A DNA stretch of 64,000 nt from Chaetoceros tenuissimus. Taxonomy: Eukaryota > Bacillariophyta > Thalassiosirophyceae > Chaetocerotales > Chaetocerotaceae. Under the pieces are notes generated by a model. It searched no databases and had not been told where the DNA came from. It was given only the letters and a program-made list of their open reading frames with translations. Each line of letters starts with the position of its first letter. Within the stretch, counting starts at the first letter, position 1. Position numbers and translations under genes: made by a program. The stretch covers positions 1,240,001 through 1,304,000 of the forward strand of contig BLLK01000058.1 in assembly GCA_021927905.1 (NCBI GenBank), given 5' to 3'. Positions 11,228 to 21,434 of the stretch are shown here, one piece after another.

Positions 11228-12004
11228 CTACTTGCAAAGGTTTGCACAAACCTTTTTATGCGCCTTCCAAGCCTTCTTTTGACAATTTTTACTACAGTAC
11301 AAAGTAACTTTGCAGGCTTGACATTTCTTCAACTTTTCACTCAACAATGACTGACTTTTTCCACATGCATCACATACATCAGCATCTTGCTTGACTTTAT
11401 CGAGAGGTCTAAAACCGGTACCCATATAAAAACCATTTGTATCCATGAATGCATTCATATTCATACCATTCATATTCATTCCACCAGCAGCAGTTGGCGG
11501 ATTCATTGCAAAACTACCCATCATTCGTACACTATCCCTTTTCAATGCAATTTTTCTCGGTGAATCTTTACAATTTCGAAAAAAGACAATGGTATCATAC
11601 ATTTCCTGTGTACTAATAAGAGGGACGAACTTTGCATCTGGCGAAAAGTTATAATCAGGTTCGATACGAATGACAAGTGCTGATCCATGAATAGTCCAAT
11701 CAGGCTCACATTGTGCTCCGTCAAGACCATACATGTAAAAAGTCCGATTGGCAACTTCATTCAGTGGAGAAGATTGATCTTTGAGGTCAAAGTAGATCCA
11801 TAAATCTTTGTATTTGGAATCTTTTGAATAGCCAAATAGTCCAATGGGATGTTTCCAGCCAAGTTTTGATTTGAGAGCTGCAATTTCTATTTCAGTCTCT
11901 GTTGCTTTTCCAAGGACAGTGGAGGGTTGTATGGCATCTTTGATTTCTTTTTGCGAAGCGTTGAGTTTTACAGGTTTGATTTCGATGCAGTGATGACCCG
12001 ACAT
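11228..12004 (-). CDS. MYND zinc-finger protein
   Basis: 258 residues, single exon. The last 48 residues form a MYND finger: CDACGKSQ, then CQACKVTLYCSKNCQ and HKKVC, with the spacing of the eight Cys/His zinc ligands intact. MYND fingers bind proline-rich peptides in partner proteins. The N-terminal 170 residues (for example GLFGYSKDSKYKDLWIYFD) form a domain I do not recognise. Between them is a Met/Asn/Gly-rich linker (GGMNMNGMNMNAF). The role is probably protein-protein contact in transcription or signalling, but the partner is unknown. Confidence 0.8.
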   Translation of the reverse strand: MSGHHCIEIKPVKLNASQKEIKDAIQPSTVLGKATETEIEIAALKSKLGWKHPIGLFGYSKDSKYKDLWIYFDLKDQSSPLNEVANRTFYMYGLDGAQCEPDWTIHGSALVIRIEPDYNFSPDAKFVPLISTQEMYDTIVFFRNCKDSPRKIALKRDSVRMMGSFAMNPPTAAGGMNMNGMNMNAFMDTNGFYMGTGFRPLDKVKQDADVCDACGKSQSLLSEKLKKCQACKVTLYCSKNCQKKAWKAHKKVCANLCK

Positions 12005-12038
12005 GGTTCTCTCTTCTCTCGTTCGTCGTCGCTTGCGG

Positions 12039-12069
<31 letters not shown>

Positions 12070-12589
12070 AAGTAGTAAAAGCAGTGTACTTCGTCTACAA
12101 TAGAATAGATAGCTGAAATAGAAATAGAGATCTTTTGTTTGATACATTGCGAATTGCAGATGGCAGATTCAGATGGTGTGTCTCCCCTTCTTCAACCAGT
12201 TCTTTCTCTCAATGTCATTGCGTCATTGACACTCATCATTTTTTGAATGTGGAAAAGGTTCTATTTTAGTAACATTGACAAGCTAAAAGGGAGATGTAAC
12301 TGACTCATCATTGTATTTTCTTTTGTTCTGTGTTGCCTGTTCTCTTCTTCTTAGAACATCATAACTAAGCTTCATTGACTCTATTTCAGTGTATATCTTA
12401 TCAAACATCACTACTTACATTTAATTTCGCATAACATCGTTGCACGCTTTTACACTGTGACAGTCGGGATATATTATAGATAAGGTACCTTTTGAAATAT
12501 TGAGAACATCTGCTGCTTCTCACCACTCACACCATCCATCGTCATAAAAGTTATACGAGCTTCCTACAATAATATATTTGGTTCTCAAA
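12005..12589. other. divergent spacer with AGT microsatellite
   Basis: Promoter-containing gap between the divergent MYND gene and the small basic-protein gene. It carries an AGT trinucleotide run (next entry). Nothing else is supported. Confidence 0.5.
12041..12076 (+). repeat. AGT trinucleotide microsatellite
   Basis: A run of AGT triplets with one AGA interruption, starting about 37 bases upstream of the MYND gene start codon, so probably within its 5' UTR or core promoter. The length is likely polymorphic. Confidence 0.9.
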
Positions 12590-13018
12590 ATGCAAAGCAA
12601 AAGGAAAATAAAAAAGACTGTGAACTTTAGTCGCGTAGATCTGAATGAGTACAACATGACATTAGGCAATAATCCATCGGTTTCACTCGGTCCGCCAGTT
12701 TGCCTGGATTATACACAAGCTCATGATGAAGAAGAAGAACAACAACAACATACATTGAGTATTGACGAATATGAATCTATCCGGAATGGAAAGAGGAGAA
12801 AGCCTAATCATTACAGAATGAAAATATCGAAAGTGGAACGTTTGCAAATATTGAAACATGCTGGAGTTTCACAAAAGGATATTCAAAGTGTAGAACGATT
12901 GGTGAGGAGGGAGAAATTTAGACGGAATTTGAGTTATTATGGGTGTTATCCTTGGATTTATATTCGGCGGATAAAAGGGCAAATTGCAAGGTATAGAAAT
13001 AAGCGCTTGTTGAAATAA
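12590..13018 (+). CDS. small conserved basic protein of unknown function
   Basis: 142 residues from the first ATG at 12590. The N-terminus holds VNFSRVDLNEYNMTLGNNPS followed by VSLGPP, a motif I associate with an expanded family of small uncharacterised proteins in diatoms and other algae (V-x-F-x-x-V-x-x-x-EY ... GxNP ... GPP). A middle acidic/Gln stretch (EEEEQQQ) precedes SIDEYESIRNGKRRK, and the C-terminal half is basic and helical (VERLQILKHAGVSQKDI). No catalytic motif is visible. The family assignment is from memory of the motif and is moderate; function is unknown. Confidence 0.65.
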   Translation: MQSKRKIKKTVNFSRVDLNEYNMTLGNNPSVSLGPPVCLDYTQAHDEEEEQQQHTLSIDEYESIRNGKRRKPNHYRMKISKVERLQILKHAGVSQKDIQSVERLVRREKFRRNLSYYGCYPWIYIRRIKGQIARYRNKRLLK

Positions 13019-13329
13019 TTGAAGAATCTTGAAAATGGGAGTTAGAACATGGTATATCGGAGAACTGGTGCAAATTTATGCTCATGATTATACCTATATT
13101 TTGTCGCCTAGTGATCATCACCGAGCACAATGAACATGCGAGTCAAAAATGCTTTATGCAGTAAATGTAGAGATTACTTTACCTGCTGAGGTTCTTTCAT
13201 ATTTCCATGTTACCAGTCGCCCATACAGATCAGAAAATTTCTGTGTAAAGAAAGGATCTAGATGATATGAAACGACTGTAATAGAGTTCAAAATATAAAA
13301 ATTGATTTTTCCCATAAATGAAAAAATAG
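13019..13329. other. spacer with a duplicated gene-tail fragment
   Basis: Positions about 13229-13277 (caga aaatttctgtgtaaag, then gatgatatgaaacgactg) resemble sequence at and just after the end of the downstream glycosyltransferase (14262-14290 and 14335-14365). This suggests a remnant of a tandem copy. No reading frame is maintained here. Confidence 0.45.
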
Positions 13330-14337
13330 AAACGAGGAAAAGAATGTCCATTTAAATGGCTGCAAGAGAAAAAGAATCCTACAGGATGGATTTGTGCGCA
13401 GAAACGATTCCATTCTGCGTTCGTCAAGTACATGGCAATGTTGGAAGAACATGAAGATCTGATTCCTGATTATTTAATGATTATGGATGAAGATACGTAC
13501 ATCAATGTGCATGATTTAGAAAAGTATCTTATAACTTCCGATATGAGTGACAAAAATGATGGCTATGTGCCATCATCTAGTGAAACGCCAGTCATGTTTG
13601 CTGGTTGCCGCGTAAGAGCTCCGTCGCATGAAATACAATTTACGTTTCCATTTGGAGGTTGGGGAATCTACTTGAGTAAAGGATCATTAAAGAAATGGCT
13701 AACACCTCTGGATTGCGATGGAAATAATGGGAACAAACAGTCAGATCATCAAGAACTATGCCTTAGATACAAAACACCGTTTGTGAACAATGCTACTGAT
13801 ACAACCCAAATAACCATTGGCGAAGGAAGATTCTTTCAAAATGGAATGAATTTGAATCAAGTATTCATGCGATATATACAAGAGCAGCAACACTACTGTT
13901 TACATGGTGATTGGTTCTTTGGATACATTGCAAATTATCTCAATATGAGCCGTCATGTGATACCTGGAACAGGTCAGCTTCCGACTGTTGGTTATGGTGG
14001 TAATAGAGCAAAAGGTTTTGATGACAATGAGATTGGCTATAATCGACTCCATACTATCATGGGCAGTGAACAATATGGTATTCCTGAAGGATTATGCCTA
14101 TATGGAAATAATGGCCCTCCAAAGTATAATGAAGATGGTATGGAGAAAGAAGTTCATTTCTATATTCCCACGAATCATTTGAGACCTCGACATCGTAAAG
14201 GATGGAAAAGATCTCAAACATGTATATACAACACGACTATTTGTCACTACATCAAGGATCCAAATGATATGAAACGACTATATACAGAATCTGAGAATCA
14301 AAGAGGTTTTATTTATTCATTCGAGGACAATACCTAG
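13330..14337 (+). CDS. glycosyltransferase, fringe/GT31-like, 5' end unclear
   Basis: The frame is open from 13330 to 14337 (335 codons), although the first ATG is at 13432; coding-like residues (PFKWLQEKKNPTGWICAQKR) precede it. The start is therefore probably a splice acceptor and the upstream exon with the membrane anchor was not found. DYLMIMDEDTYINVHDL carries the acidic DxD-type metal and nucleotide-sugar site (DED), and FPFGGWGIYLSKGSLKKW is the GG-W acceptor-region motif of fringe-like GT31 enzymes. Golgi-type protein glycosylation is the likely role; the donor sugar cannot be told. It may be a 5'-truncated copy, since a fragment of similar tail sequence lies just upstream. Confidence 0.65.
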   Translation, partial: KRGKECPFKWLQEKKNPTGWICAQKRFHSAFVKYMAMLEEHEDLIPDYLMIMDEDTYINVHDLEKYLITSDMSDKNDGYVPSSSETPVMFAGCRVRAPSHEIQFTFPFGGWGIYLSKGSLKKWLTPLDCDGNNGNKQSDHQELCLRYKTPFVNNATDTTQITIGEGRFFQNGMNLNQVFMRYIQEQQHYCLHGDWFFGYIANYLNMSRHVIPGTGQLPTVGYGGNRAKGFDDNEIGYNRLHTIMGSEQYGIPEGLCLYGNNGPPKYNEDGMEKEVHFYIPTNHLRPRHRKGWKRSQTCIYNTTICHYIKDPNDMKRLYTESENQRGFIYSFEDNT

Positions 14338-14866
14338 AAAAATCTCTGTGTAAACAAGGACCTGGATGGTAAAAAATTGAATTGCTTTCCTTACAAACCA
14401 GCAGTCCCATAGTGTCATGAAAACATTGTAAATATGATCGAGAATTAAAAATATGAACCAGTGAGAGACATAGGAAGAAAATGATTTCTATGCCATACTT
14501 TGAATAAAATTTTGGCTTTGCCTTTCATCCTCATTTCTGTTTCTTTTATTTAGATTTTTATGCCAATTTTTGATAAAAACATTCTTGACCGAAAAAACCA
14601 AAATAGGATAAATTTGACTTTTGCAAAATCTAATTTAGATTTATATAGTATCAAATTCTGTCAAATTCAAAAATTTTGACACCCCGAGCACACCCCGCCT
14701 GCTCGTCTGTCCTTCGTTCACCCGCTGCATTGCCGTTTGTTTTGATACTTTTCATGGAAAGTGAAGTAGACTTCACCTCACACTAGAATAAAAACATCCA
14801 AAGCGCTGTAACTATTTCGTTACTTTCCAAATCATCATCTCCAGTCGTTCTGCTATCCAAACTACA
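14338..14866. other. intergenic, no gene seen
   Basis: AT-rich spacer between two plus-strand genes; it should contain the glycosyltransferase 3' UTR and the next promoter. No further feature is supported. Confidence 0.5.
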
Positions 14867-15493
14867 ATGAATCATTGGCTTGAGAATCTAGAGGTGAGTG
14901 AGGTGTAGTAGCATGCTACATACCAGTATCCTCCGCATTGCTCTTTTCTCTAGTTTTTAATCTTGTTGCCAATTCACTCATGTGTAATTTTCATGTAGAG
15001 CACTTCTATCAACGATCTATTAGATTGTGCTTCGATCCACTCTATTGATTTCTCCATAGACGGACAGGAACAGCAAGAGTTGCTGCCACCAGCTAGCCCA
15101 AGCTGGTTTACTCCAAACGTATCTCAGGAAATACATCTCACGGAACAAGTCGCTCCGTTCCTGCCTCAAAATCAATCTGAAATAATTTTCACGATGGAGA
15201 AATACAAAGTGCACTTGGGTCGTTTGGAGGAATGCATAAATCAAAGCAAACGAACAAGAGCGCAAGTTTCTGTGGTCAAGGAACATATGAAGAAGCGTGC
15301 CAAGAAAAATATACTTGCTGCAATGGGAATACGTTCGGAATTGACGGAAGGATCGAGAAAGAAATTGATTCTTCAAAGCAGGATTAATAAAACGTACAAT
15401 ACTGCCTCAGATGCCTCTGCAAGTACTGGCAATGATAGCAGAAGAGTAAACATGTCCTCAAACTTTTCCTCAAATCTATCGAAAGGCTACTAG
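14867..15493 (+). CDS. small two-exon protein of unknown function
   Basis: Exon 1, 14867-14893, encodes MNHWLENLE. A 105-nt intron (GTGAGT to GTAG) ends at 14998, and exon 2 is 14999-15493 in the same phase, giving 173 residues. Exon 2 starts STSINDLLDCASIHSIDFSI and contains PASPSWFTP. A helical Lys/Arg-rich region follows (MEKYKVHLGRLEECINQ through KKRAKKNILAAMGIR), then a Ser/Asn-rich tail. The intron is supported because the frame stays open upstream of the internal Met to the splice site. I do not recognise a family. Confidence 0.6.
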
Positions 15494-15601
15494 ATATTTC
15501 TGCATTGAATTTTGCGTGGTATGAATTTGTAAAATAGAAATTGCATTTGTTATTTCCTACTTCCTGCTAGACTATTTCTTATCATAAACTTTTATACAAA
15601 C

Positions 15602-16989
15602 CTACTTTGGTTCAACGAAAATATTCCTTGGACGTCCCTTTCCTGTTTCTAGGATGAACCTCCTTTGAGCCAAAATGTCCAAGCCAATCAAGACAGTCGG
15701 AACATTCAATGGATGTTTGCCATCGCCTAAAAGAGATGAGAATACAGGTAAATCACCAATTGCAATTGTCACTGGATCCCATGGTTGAAATCTTTATGGA
15801 AAGAGAATTAATGTATTTGAGAAATAATAAAGACAAGTTCCGATCATAACAATAGATAGATTGAAACTTACTCTGGAGGGGGGCCTTCAAAGCTACTGAC
15901 GACAATTGAAGAGACTTCTTTCTTTGCGTTCCCGACAAAGGTAAATTGGGTAGATATAGTAGGCATTGCTAAGGGGCTCCCATCTATACCAATTCCCATG
16001 ACTTTAGGAGATTTCTTCAAATCTTCATTATTGATATCAAGTAATCTAGCTGCTGCTGTATTCATTATTGAGAAAGACGAACCACAATCAATAATACCCA
16101 ACATCGGCTGTCCACTTTTTTGATCAAGACATTTCACTCTAATTCCTTCAAGTCCAGATTCATTCAATACTGCTGCGGGGATGGGGACAAGATCATCCTT
16201 TTTACTTTTTGTTTGTGGAGCCCAGAATCTTATTTTCTCTTTTGGGAAGTCGAAATCTACGTCAAACATTTCAATTAATTCCATTCCAATCATACCTTCG
16301 ACCTGGAATATTGAAGATATTAGTTTTCATACATGGAGAAAGGAATAGGCTTTTAGAATCAAGTATAGGCAAGATTTCGTACTTACATCGTGTTCGGGAT
16401 CAATATGTTCTTGCACAAAATCAGTAACAACAGCATGCAATGGATGTAACTTGAGAGATGATTCATTATCCTTTGCAAATTTTCCACAGCATAATGATAC
16501 TCCCTCTAAATTTACAAGTGGATTCTCTGTACTCCCACCTGCTGCCAAACCAGTCAAAGTTTTGGCTTTATCCGTCTTGATATTCAATACATCTTTCAAA
16601 TGAGGTGTGATCATTTCTGTTGTCAATCCACTATCCACCATGAAATCATATGGACCCTTTCCATCAATTTCCAGCTTCAGAACAATATATTCTCTACCTA
16701 AACTATTTCGAGGAAGCCTAAGGCGTACCATTGGCACCTCTGCAAGCGGTTTTGTATATTCTACATCTGAAGCAGCAGATGCCTTGAGCGACAATAATAT
16801 CGGATGAGTAGCTAGACTTGTTCCTATTACGAGTGCATCTCTTCTACTTTTACTGAATAATTTTTTACTCCTAAATCTGCATCTTTTCATTTGCCCAATT
16901 CGTGTACTGTGAATAGGTATGGGAAAAGAAAGACTAGAATCTCCAATGAGAAGCATCACTGCGATTAGTATAAATTTCATCGAAGTCAT
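15602..16989 (-). CDS. plastid (probably thylakoid-lumen) aspartic protease-like protein, three exons
   Basis: Exons 16989-16387, 16302-15872 and 15791-15602 join in frame to 407 residues ending RNIFVEPK. The first in-frame ATG is at 16989. The N-terminus has a signal peptide (FILIAVMLLIGDSS) ending Ser-Phe, typical of diatom plastid import. A basic transit stretch follows, then SRRDALVIGTSLATHP with a hydrophobic core and ASA-A, which looks like a twin-arginine lumen signal. Two clan AA active-site-like motifs are present: FMVDSGLTT near residue 119 and GIIDCGSSFSIMN near residue 273. The second has DCG instead of DTG or DSG. Two lobes suggest a pepsin-like monomer or a fused retropepsin pair. 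Lumen location and proteolytic activity are inferences; the Cys replacement may alter activity. Confidence 0.75.
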
Positions 16990-17706
16990 TTTGGCCAAAG
17001 TATGATCCTACGAGGAGAATTCCACTAATATTTCTATGCTCTATTCTTTGGGCAACTTTTATCTAAGGGAGGCTTTGTAGTATAGCAGTCTAGGGCAGAG
17101 AAGATGCCTCTCAATAAGAACACATTAGATATGATTCAAATAAATAATGGTGTCGTGTTCGCTTTTGTTGTTCAAGGAAATCAGTTCTTAAAATCTTGGA
17201 GTCATTTAGCTTCGTCATTTTTTATTTGCTACAATTTAGTAAGAATCTATTTTATCCGTTTAGGATCGGGACTTTAGATTAAACTAATAATTGATCAGCA
17301 AAAGGAATTTTTAAACAGGGGAAAACAGGAATAAAACCCTTTTGCTTGGCAAATCCATACTTGAGAACTTTTAAACGGTGATGGCAGAGGAAGCCTACGT
17401 AGATCTCGCTCTGACACGGCTTAGGTACGTCGAGAAACAAAAGAAGCATCAAATATATCAATTGTGATTCAGAATTAACAAAGATTAAGACACAGGTAGT
17501 CTCAAAAATCAATCAATTCTTATAAGCATTATTATCGAAGGTGCAAGGTTTTTTGGTACACTCTTCCATCGAGACGAATAATTCCGAAAAACGTAGCAGA
17601 AGAATAGTCATATTCTGAGTATCAAAAATAGAATCATCTGAAAAGATACTTACGACACTTCGTTCCAAGAAGAATAAAAAGAAAGCCCAACAAGAACACA
17701 TGTACT
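16990..17706. other. divergent spacer
   Basis: About 0.7 kb between the divergent aspartic protease and alpha/beta-hydrolase genes, so both promoters lie here. Short frames inside (for example 17279-17512) lack codon structure or motifs. No RNA gene seen. Confidence 0.5.
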
Positions 17707-19140
17707 ATGTCAATTACTGAACCACCACAACTGCAAGAGTCTACATCAGAAGCGAGCTTCGAGAAAGAAGTCATAAAACAGTCCGCGATGGATAGCGAGG
17801 AAGACTTTCAAGATGAATATGTTCCTACTCAACAAGGGAATAGTCTGCGCGAAGCAGTGCACATCGCAGACTCCGAGAAAGAAACATCTATATTTTCATC
17901 TTTTAAAGGTATCGTCGTCACTACAATTGCCCTCACAGAAGTAGGGAATGGAAGAGTAAGATTCAATGAACAGGATGATAATGGCCTAGAAGGTGCTTTC
18001 CTGAAAGATATATCTATGGTTAGTGATCCAGATCAAGTTGACGAAGGTAAGAAGAGTTACATTGAACCAACAATTCCTTCACTAAATTACCTTATCTTAC
18101 CCTCACTCATTTCCATGAAAAGGAAATCGAGAATTTGAAGCAACGATTGTGGACACAAAAGAAGCTATGGAAATAATCAAAAGAGGCTTCGGTTTTGAAA
18201 ATGATGATAGTAGTAAGAACGAAAATGATGCTATCCCTCTTTTCATTATTCATGGTTATCACGTCGAACCGAGTATATCTCTGAAGTTTCCGCTTGAAAA
18301 CTTCAAAGGTGAGGCACTTTTCTTCTTTTACCAGGCGATAAAAAACCCTTTACAACTGGAACTGAGATCTTTTTCGTTTTGTCAACATAGCCCAGATGAA
18401 ATACTATCCAATACTTGTCATGTGGGCAACAGGCGGAGGATATTTGAATGATCAGAAAACTGTAGCCATGAATGCCGCTGACGCTCTAAGTGCACTAGTT
18501 GGTACCATACCAGATCATTACTTCCCAAAAAAGAGTCTGTTGATGCACTCGATGGGTAATCATGTTGTTTTCAATGGTGCATGCGCTAACGGAACTCCCG
18601 AAGTAGAGTTCGAGAACATCTACATGGTCGCAGCAGTAAGTTGAATATTATAATTATCACCGATATATTTTTTTACTTTAAACTGAAACCATAATTGTCT
18701 CAATGCAGGACGTACCTCATGATATCTTCCACAAAAATCCTAGTGAAAGCTATTTCTGTCGTGATTCGGTCAGCGGAAACAAAGCTATCAAAGCAGACAA
18801 CTTCTGGGGATTGCTTAAGAAAGATGAACATGTCAAGCCAGTTGGAAAAGTATACATCATTCACAATGAAAATGACAAGGCCTTAGCTGGGAGTTGTCTT
18901 TTGAATAAAGACCATAGACTTGGCAAGAAAGGAGCGTGTTGGGTTGATGGTTGGTGTGGTAACCATTACTCGACTGATGTCATTCGTGAAGACTTCCAGT
19001 TGTACATTGAGAATATTGATGTTTCAGATCAAATTTTTACAGGGAAAACTGAAAAAACTGAACATGGTTATCATTTGTTGCCATGGATGATTGATATATA
19101 CGAGGCAACTGCTACAGGTGGTTATTTGTATTATGAGTGA
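17707..19140 (+). CDS. alpha/beta hydrolase (DUF900-like), four exons
   Basis: Exons 17707-18046, 18123-18308, 18391-18635 and 18709-19140 all have GT-AG borders and keep frame, giving 400 residues. The N-terminal ~110 residues are acidic and Ser/Thr-rich. The hydrolase core begins with IPLFIIHGYHVEPSIS, and the nucleophile elbow is LLMHSMGNHVVFNG (Ser about 229), as in DUF900/esterase-like proteins with SMGN. A candidate acid is in KVYIIHNENDKAL and the candidate His in WCGNHYSTDV. The substrate cannot be predicted, but an esterase or lipase-like role is plausible. No signal peptide is evident. Confidence 0.75.
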
Positions 19141-19424
19141 GGTGCTTGCTAAAGTTCAAGTTCACCACTAAATCATCACCGATGGTGGCCTAGTGGTCAA
19201 GAGGGACTTTACCATTGCTATTTGTAGTTTTGAAATATTGGAAGAGCTAAGAGATATTTTTATAAGTATGCAAATATCAAAGCGTAGGATTAAGAGATAT
19301 TTTTATGTATTCCAAATTCGAACTTTTCTTATTTTTCTTTTATTTTAAAAATTTTATGTAGTAATTGTACATTATTGATTTCTAAAACCTTATTTGTTTC
19401 GGGGAAATATTACAAATGAAACTT

Positions 19425-20080
19425 TTATGAGTATGATCCCTCGATGACAGCTGTGGCTCTAATTGTGTTCTGCTTCTGAAATAGAAAACATTCTCTCTTG
19501 GTGAAAGATCCACTCAATGCCTTCATTGAAGCACACTCAGAGTCAAATCTAGAGTAAGAATCAAATATTAGAATAATGATCAGATCCATGGTATAAATAT
19601 GAAAGATAAAACAAACTTACTGAAACTTGAATCCCCAGCCCAAAGTTTCCAACGCATCAAATATGCAAACAATATAATCTTCTTCTCTGTACTTTTGCAT
19701 ATCGTGATTCATGCTTGCAGAAAAGTGACCGAAATTATCCATTTTAAATTGAAGTTTGCCTGTCTTTCCGCAACTTGAAATCAATCCCAAGCGAGTGTTG
19801 ATGAAATCAATATCTGATTCTTTGATAGTTCCATGAAAGGAGAATCCCTTTTCGGTCTGATATTGGTTAGCTTTTGCTTTCCATGTCTTCTTTAGTATTA
19901 CATTCATATTGAGACTTTCTAGTATTTGTTGTAGCTTTGTTATGTATCTTTTTATGTGGTGATGAGAAGTACAACTTTCCTTTTGGAAGTGGTCTGCATC
20001 GTGTAAAAGCACGAACAAAATGTTAGGATGCTTCTTTTGTGTTCCATACGAGTAGATATCGTAAAGAGACAGAAATGGAT
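19425..20080 (-). CDS. unrecognised two-exon gene, 5' end not found
   Basis: Exon 20080-19621 and exon 19548-19425 are joined by a 72-nt intron (GTAAGT to CTAG) and end ATAVIEGSYS. The frame stays open upstream of any ATG to a likely acceptor at 20081-20082 (residues DPFLSLYDIYSYGTQKKHPN), so at least one more 5' exon is expected, towards the divergent PPTase gene. The visible sequence includes NILFVLLHDADHFQKES, RLGLISSCGKTGKLQF and DALETLGWGFKFQFDS. It looks like a soluble globular domain, but I do not recognise it. Confidence 0.6.
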
Positions 20081-20250
20081 CTATTTAGCTCTTGTATCTT
20101 GTATTGATCTATTTCGCTAAAATCTAAACTTTGACACTGCAGTTATTTTTATAACCCTTTAGATGAATACGGACAGCGTACAGCACACGAGCACTCTCAA
20201 CTAGCTCTCAACATTAACATCAGAACTTCAGAAGTGCAAACAAAATAGAA

Positions 20251-20268
20251 ATGAATGAAGGAAGATGA
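20251..20268 (+). promoter_or_regulatory. five-codon uORF overlapping the PPTase start (ATGA)
   Basis: An upstream ATG at 20251 opens a five-codon frame (MNEGR) whose TGA at 20266-20268 overlaps the main ATG at 20265 as ATGA. If the transcript starts upstream of it, translation of the main frame would need leaky scanning or re-initiation. Confidence 0.5.
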
Positions 20269-21383
20269 CTGTATCCTCATCTATTACTTTAGAAGTAATA
20301 GACATATCTCTTGATACTAAAGAAGTAGCATCAAGTAATCATGGTAAAGATGAAGATGTCGTCGTTCAACTGGTCACTGACGTCGTAAGTAAATGTGATG
20401 TATTCGATGCGTCGAAAGATGTGTCGGATGCCCCACCAATACTGTCAACTTCAAGGTCACTATTGCAGAGTTTCAAACGATTCGGAGTAAACTCAAGAAG
20501 ACAGGTTGAAGAGGAGAAGGAAAAGGTTGTCAAGTCTGTTGCTAGGTTTTTGAAAGTCAACGATCGGTACATTGCACTGACTTCGCTTTTACTCAAGAGC
20601 TATCTTTATCACACACTGACAGTGGAATCATTATCTGCAAAAGAATCCGAAATAGTAGAGAGAAGAAACAAAATAAAGAGGGTGACTATTTTGCCAAAAA
20701 CAGAAAAAGGTAGACCATACATGCCATCAATCGACATAAGTTTCAGCATTTCACATCAATATCCATTTGTGGGAATGGCGTATATGAAAGACAAATCTGC
20801 AGAAAGAATACCGCGAGGACATGAAAATCTTTTGGTAGGTCTTGATATTGTGATGTTCACAAGTTATAGAGATACTCAACATTTATACAATGGCGTAGAT
20901 GAGTTCATAGAAGTGTTCCGTGATAGCTTCTCTTCAAATGAATGGAATGAAATAGAGAGCATAGATTGTCCGAATAAAGAGGTGGAAACCAACCCACGTT
21001 TGATTGAATTCTTTCTTCGATGGTCAGTGAAGGAAGCATATACAAAAGCTTTAGGACTAGGTATGAGTTTGGACTTTAAATCGTTTCACACGCAAATGTA
21101 CCAAAATTTTGAGAACCAAATTCCAGTCACTTACTTATGGAAAAGTTTTCTAAAGTCAGAGAATCCATTCACGTTTATGGCAAAGGTCAAGTATAATGGC
21201 AAGCATGATGAGGAGACATGGCAGTTTTCGTTCTTGCCGCTTGGCTTTAGAAAGGGAAATGCTAGTGGAGCTGCTTGTATTTGCCTTAGTCCGAAGGATC
21301 GTCAAATCACAAAACCATTTCACGATGTAGATGTTACGTACAAATCACTACAGGAGCTAATTTCTTTTCATACTGGATCATAA
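20265..21383 (+). CDS. 4'-phosphopantetheinyl transferase (Sfp/AASDHPPT type)
   Basis: 372 residues, single exon. It transfers 4'-phosphopantetheine from CoA to a Ser of acyl- or peptidyl-carrier proteins. The family motifs are present: KGRPYMPSIDISFSISH near residues 149-164 (the substrate loop and N/S-x-SH motif), VGLDIV near 191-196 with the Mg-binding Asp, and RWSVKEAYTKALGLG near 252-266 with the catalytic W-x-x-KEAxxK. The N-terminal ~80 residues are an extra Ser/Asp-rich extension with no clear signal peptide. It most likely serves cytosolic fatty-acid, PKS/NRPS or alpha-aminoadipate reductase carriers. A pantothenate-pathway gene (PPCDC) lies 17 kb downstream, but they are not neighbours. 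Confidence 0.88.
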   Translation: MTVSSSITLEVIDISLDTKEVASSNHGKDEDVVVQLVTDVVSKCDVFDASKDVSDAPPILSTSRSLLQSFKRFGVNSRRQVEEEKEKVVKSVARFLKVNDRYIALTSLLLKSYLYHTLTVESLSAKESEIVERRNKIKRVTILPKTEKGRPYMPSIDISFSISHQYPFVGMAYMKDKSAERIPRGHENLLVGLDIVMFTSYRDTQHLYNGVDEFIEVFRDSFSSNEWNEIESIDCPNKEVETNPRLIEFFLRWSVKEAYTKALGLGMSLDFKSFHTQMYQNFENQIPVTYLWKSFLKSENPFTFMAKVKYNGKHDEETWQFSFLPLGFRKGNASGAACICLSPKDRQITKPFHDVDVTYKSLQELISFHTGS

Positions 21384-21434
21384 ATTTATTCTAAACTATT
21401 TTTATCATATACCTTTGAAATTGTGGAATATTCT

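Noticed and set aside
19190-19225. tRNA-like start ggtggcctagtggtcaagag
   Set aside because: It resembles a D-arm, but no T-loop (GGTTCRANYCC) or closing acceptor stem follows within a tRNA length.
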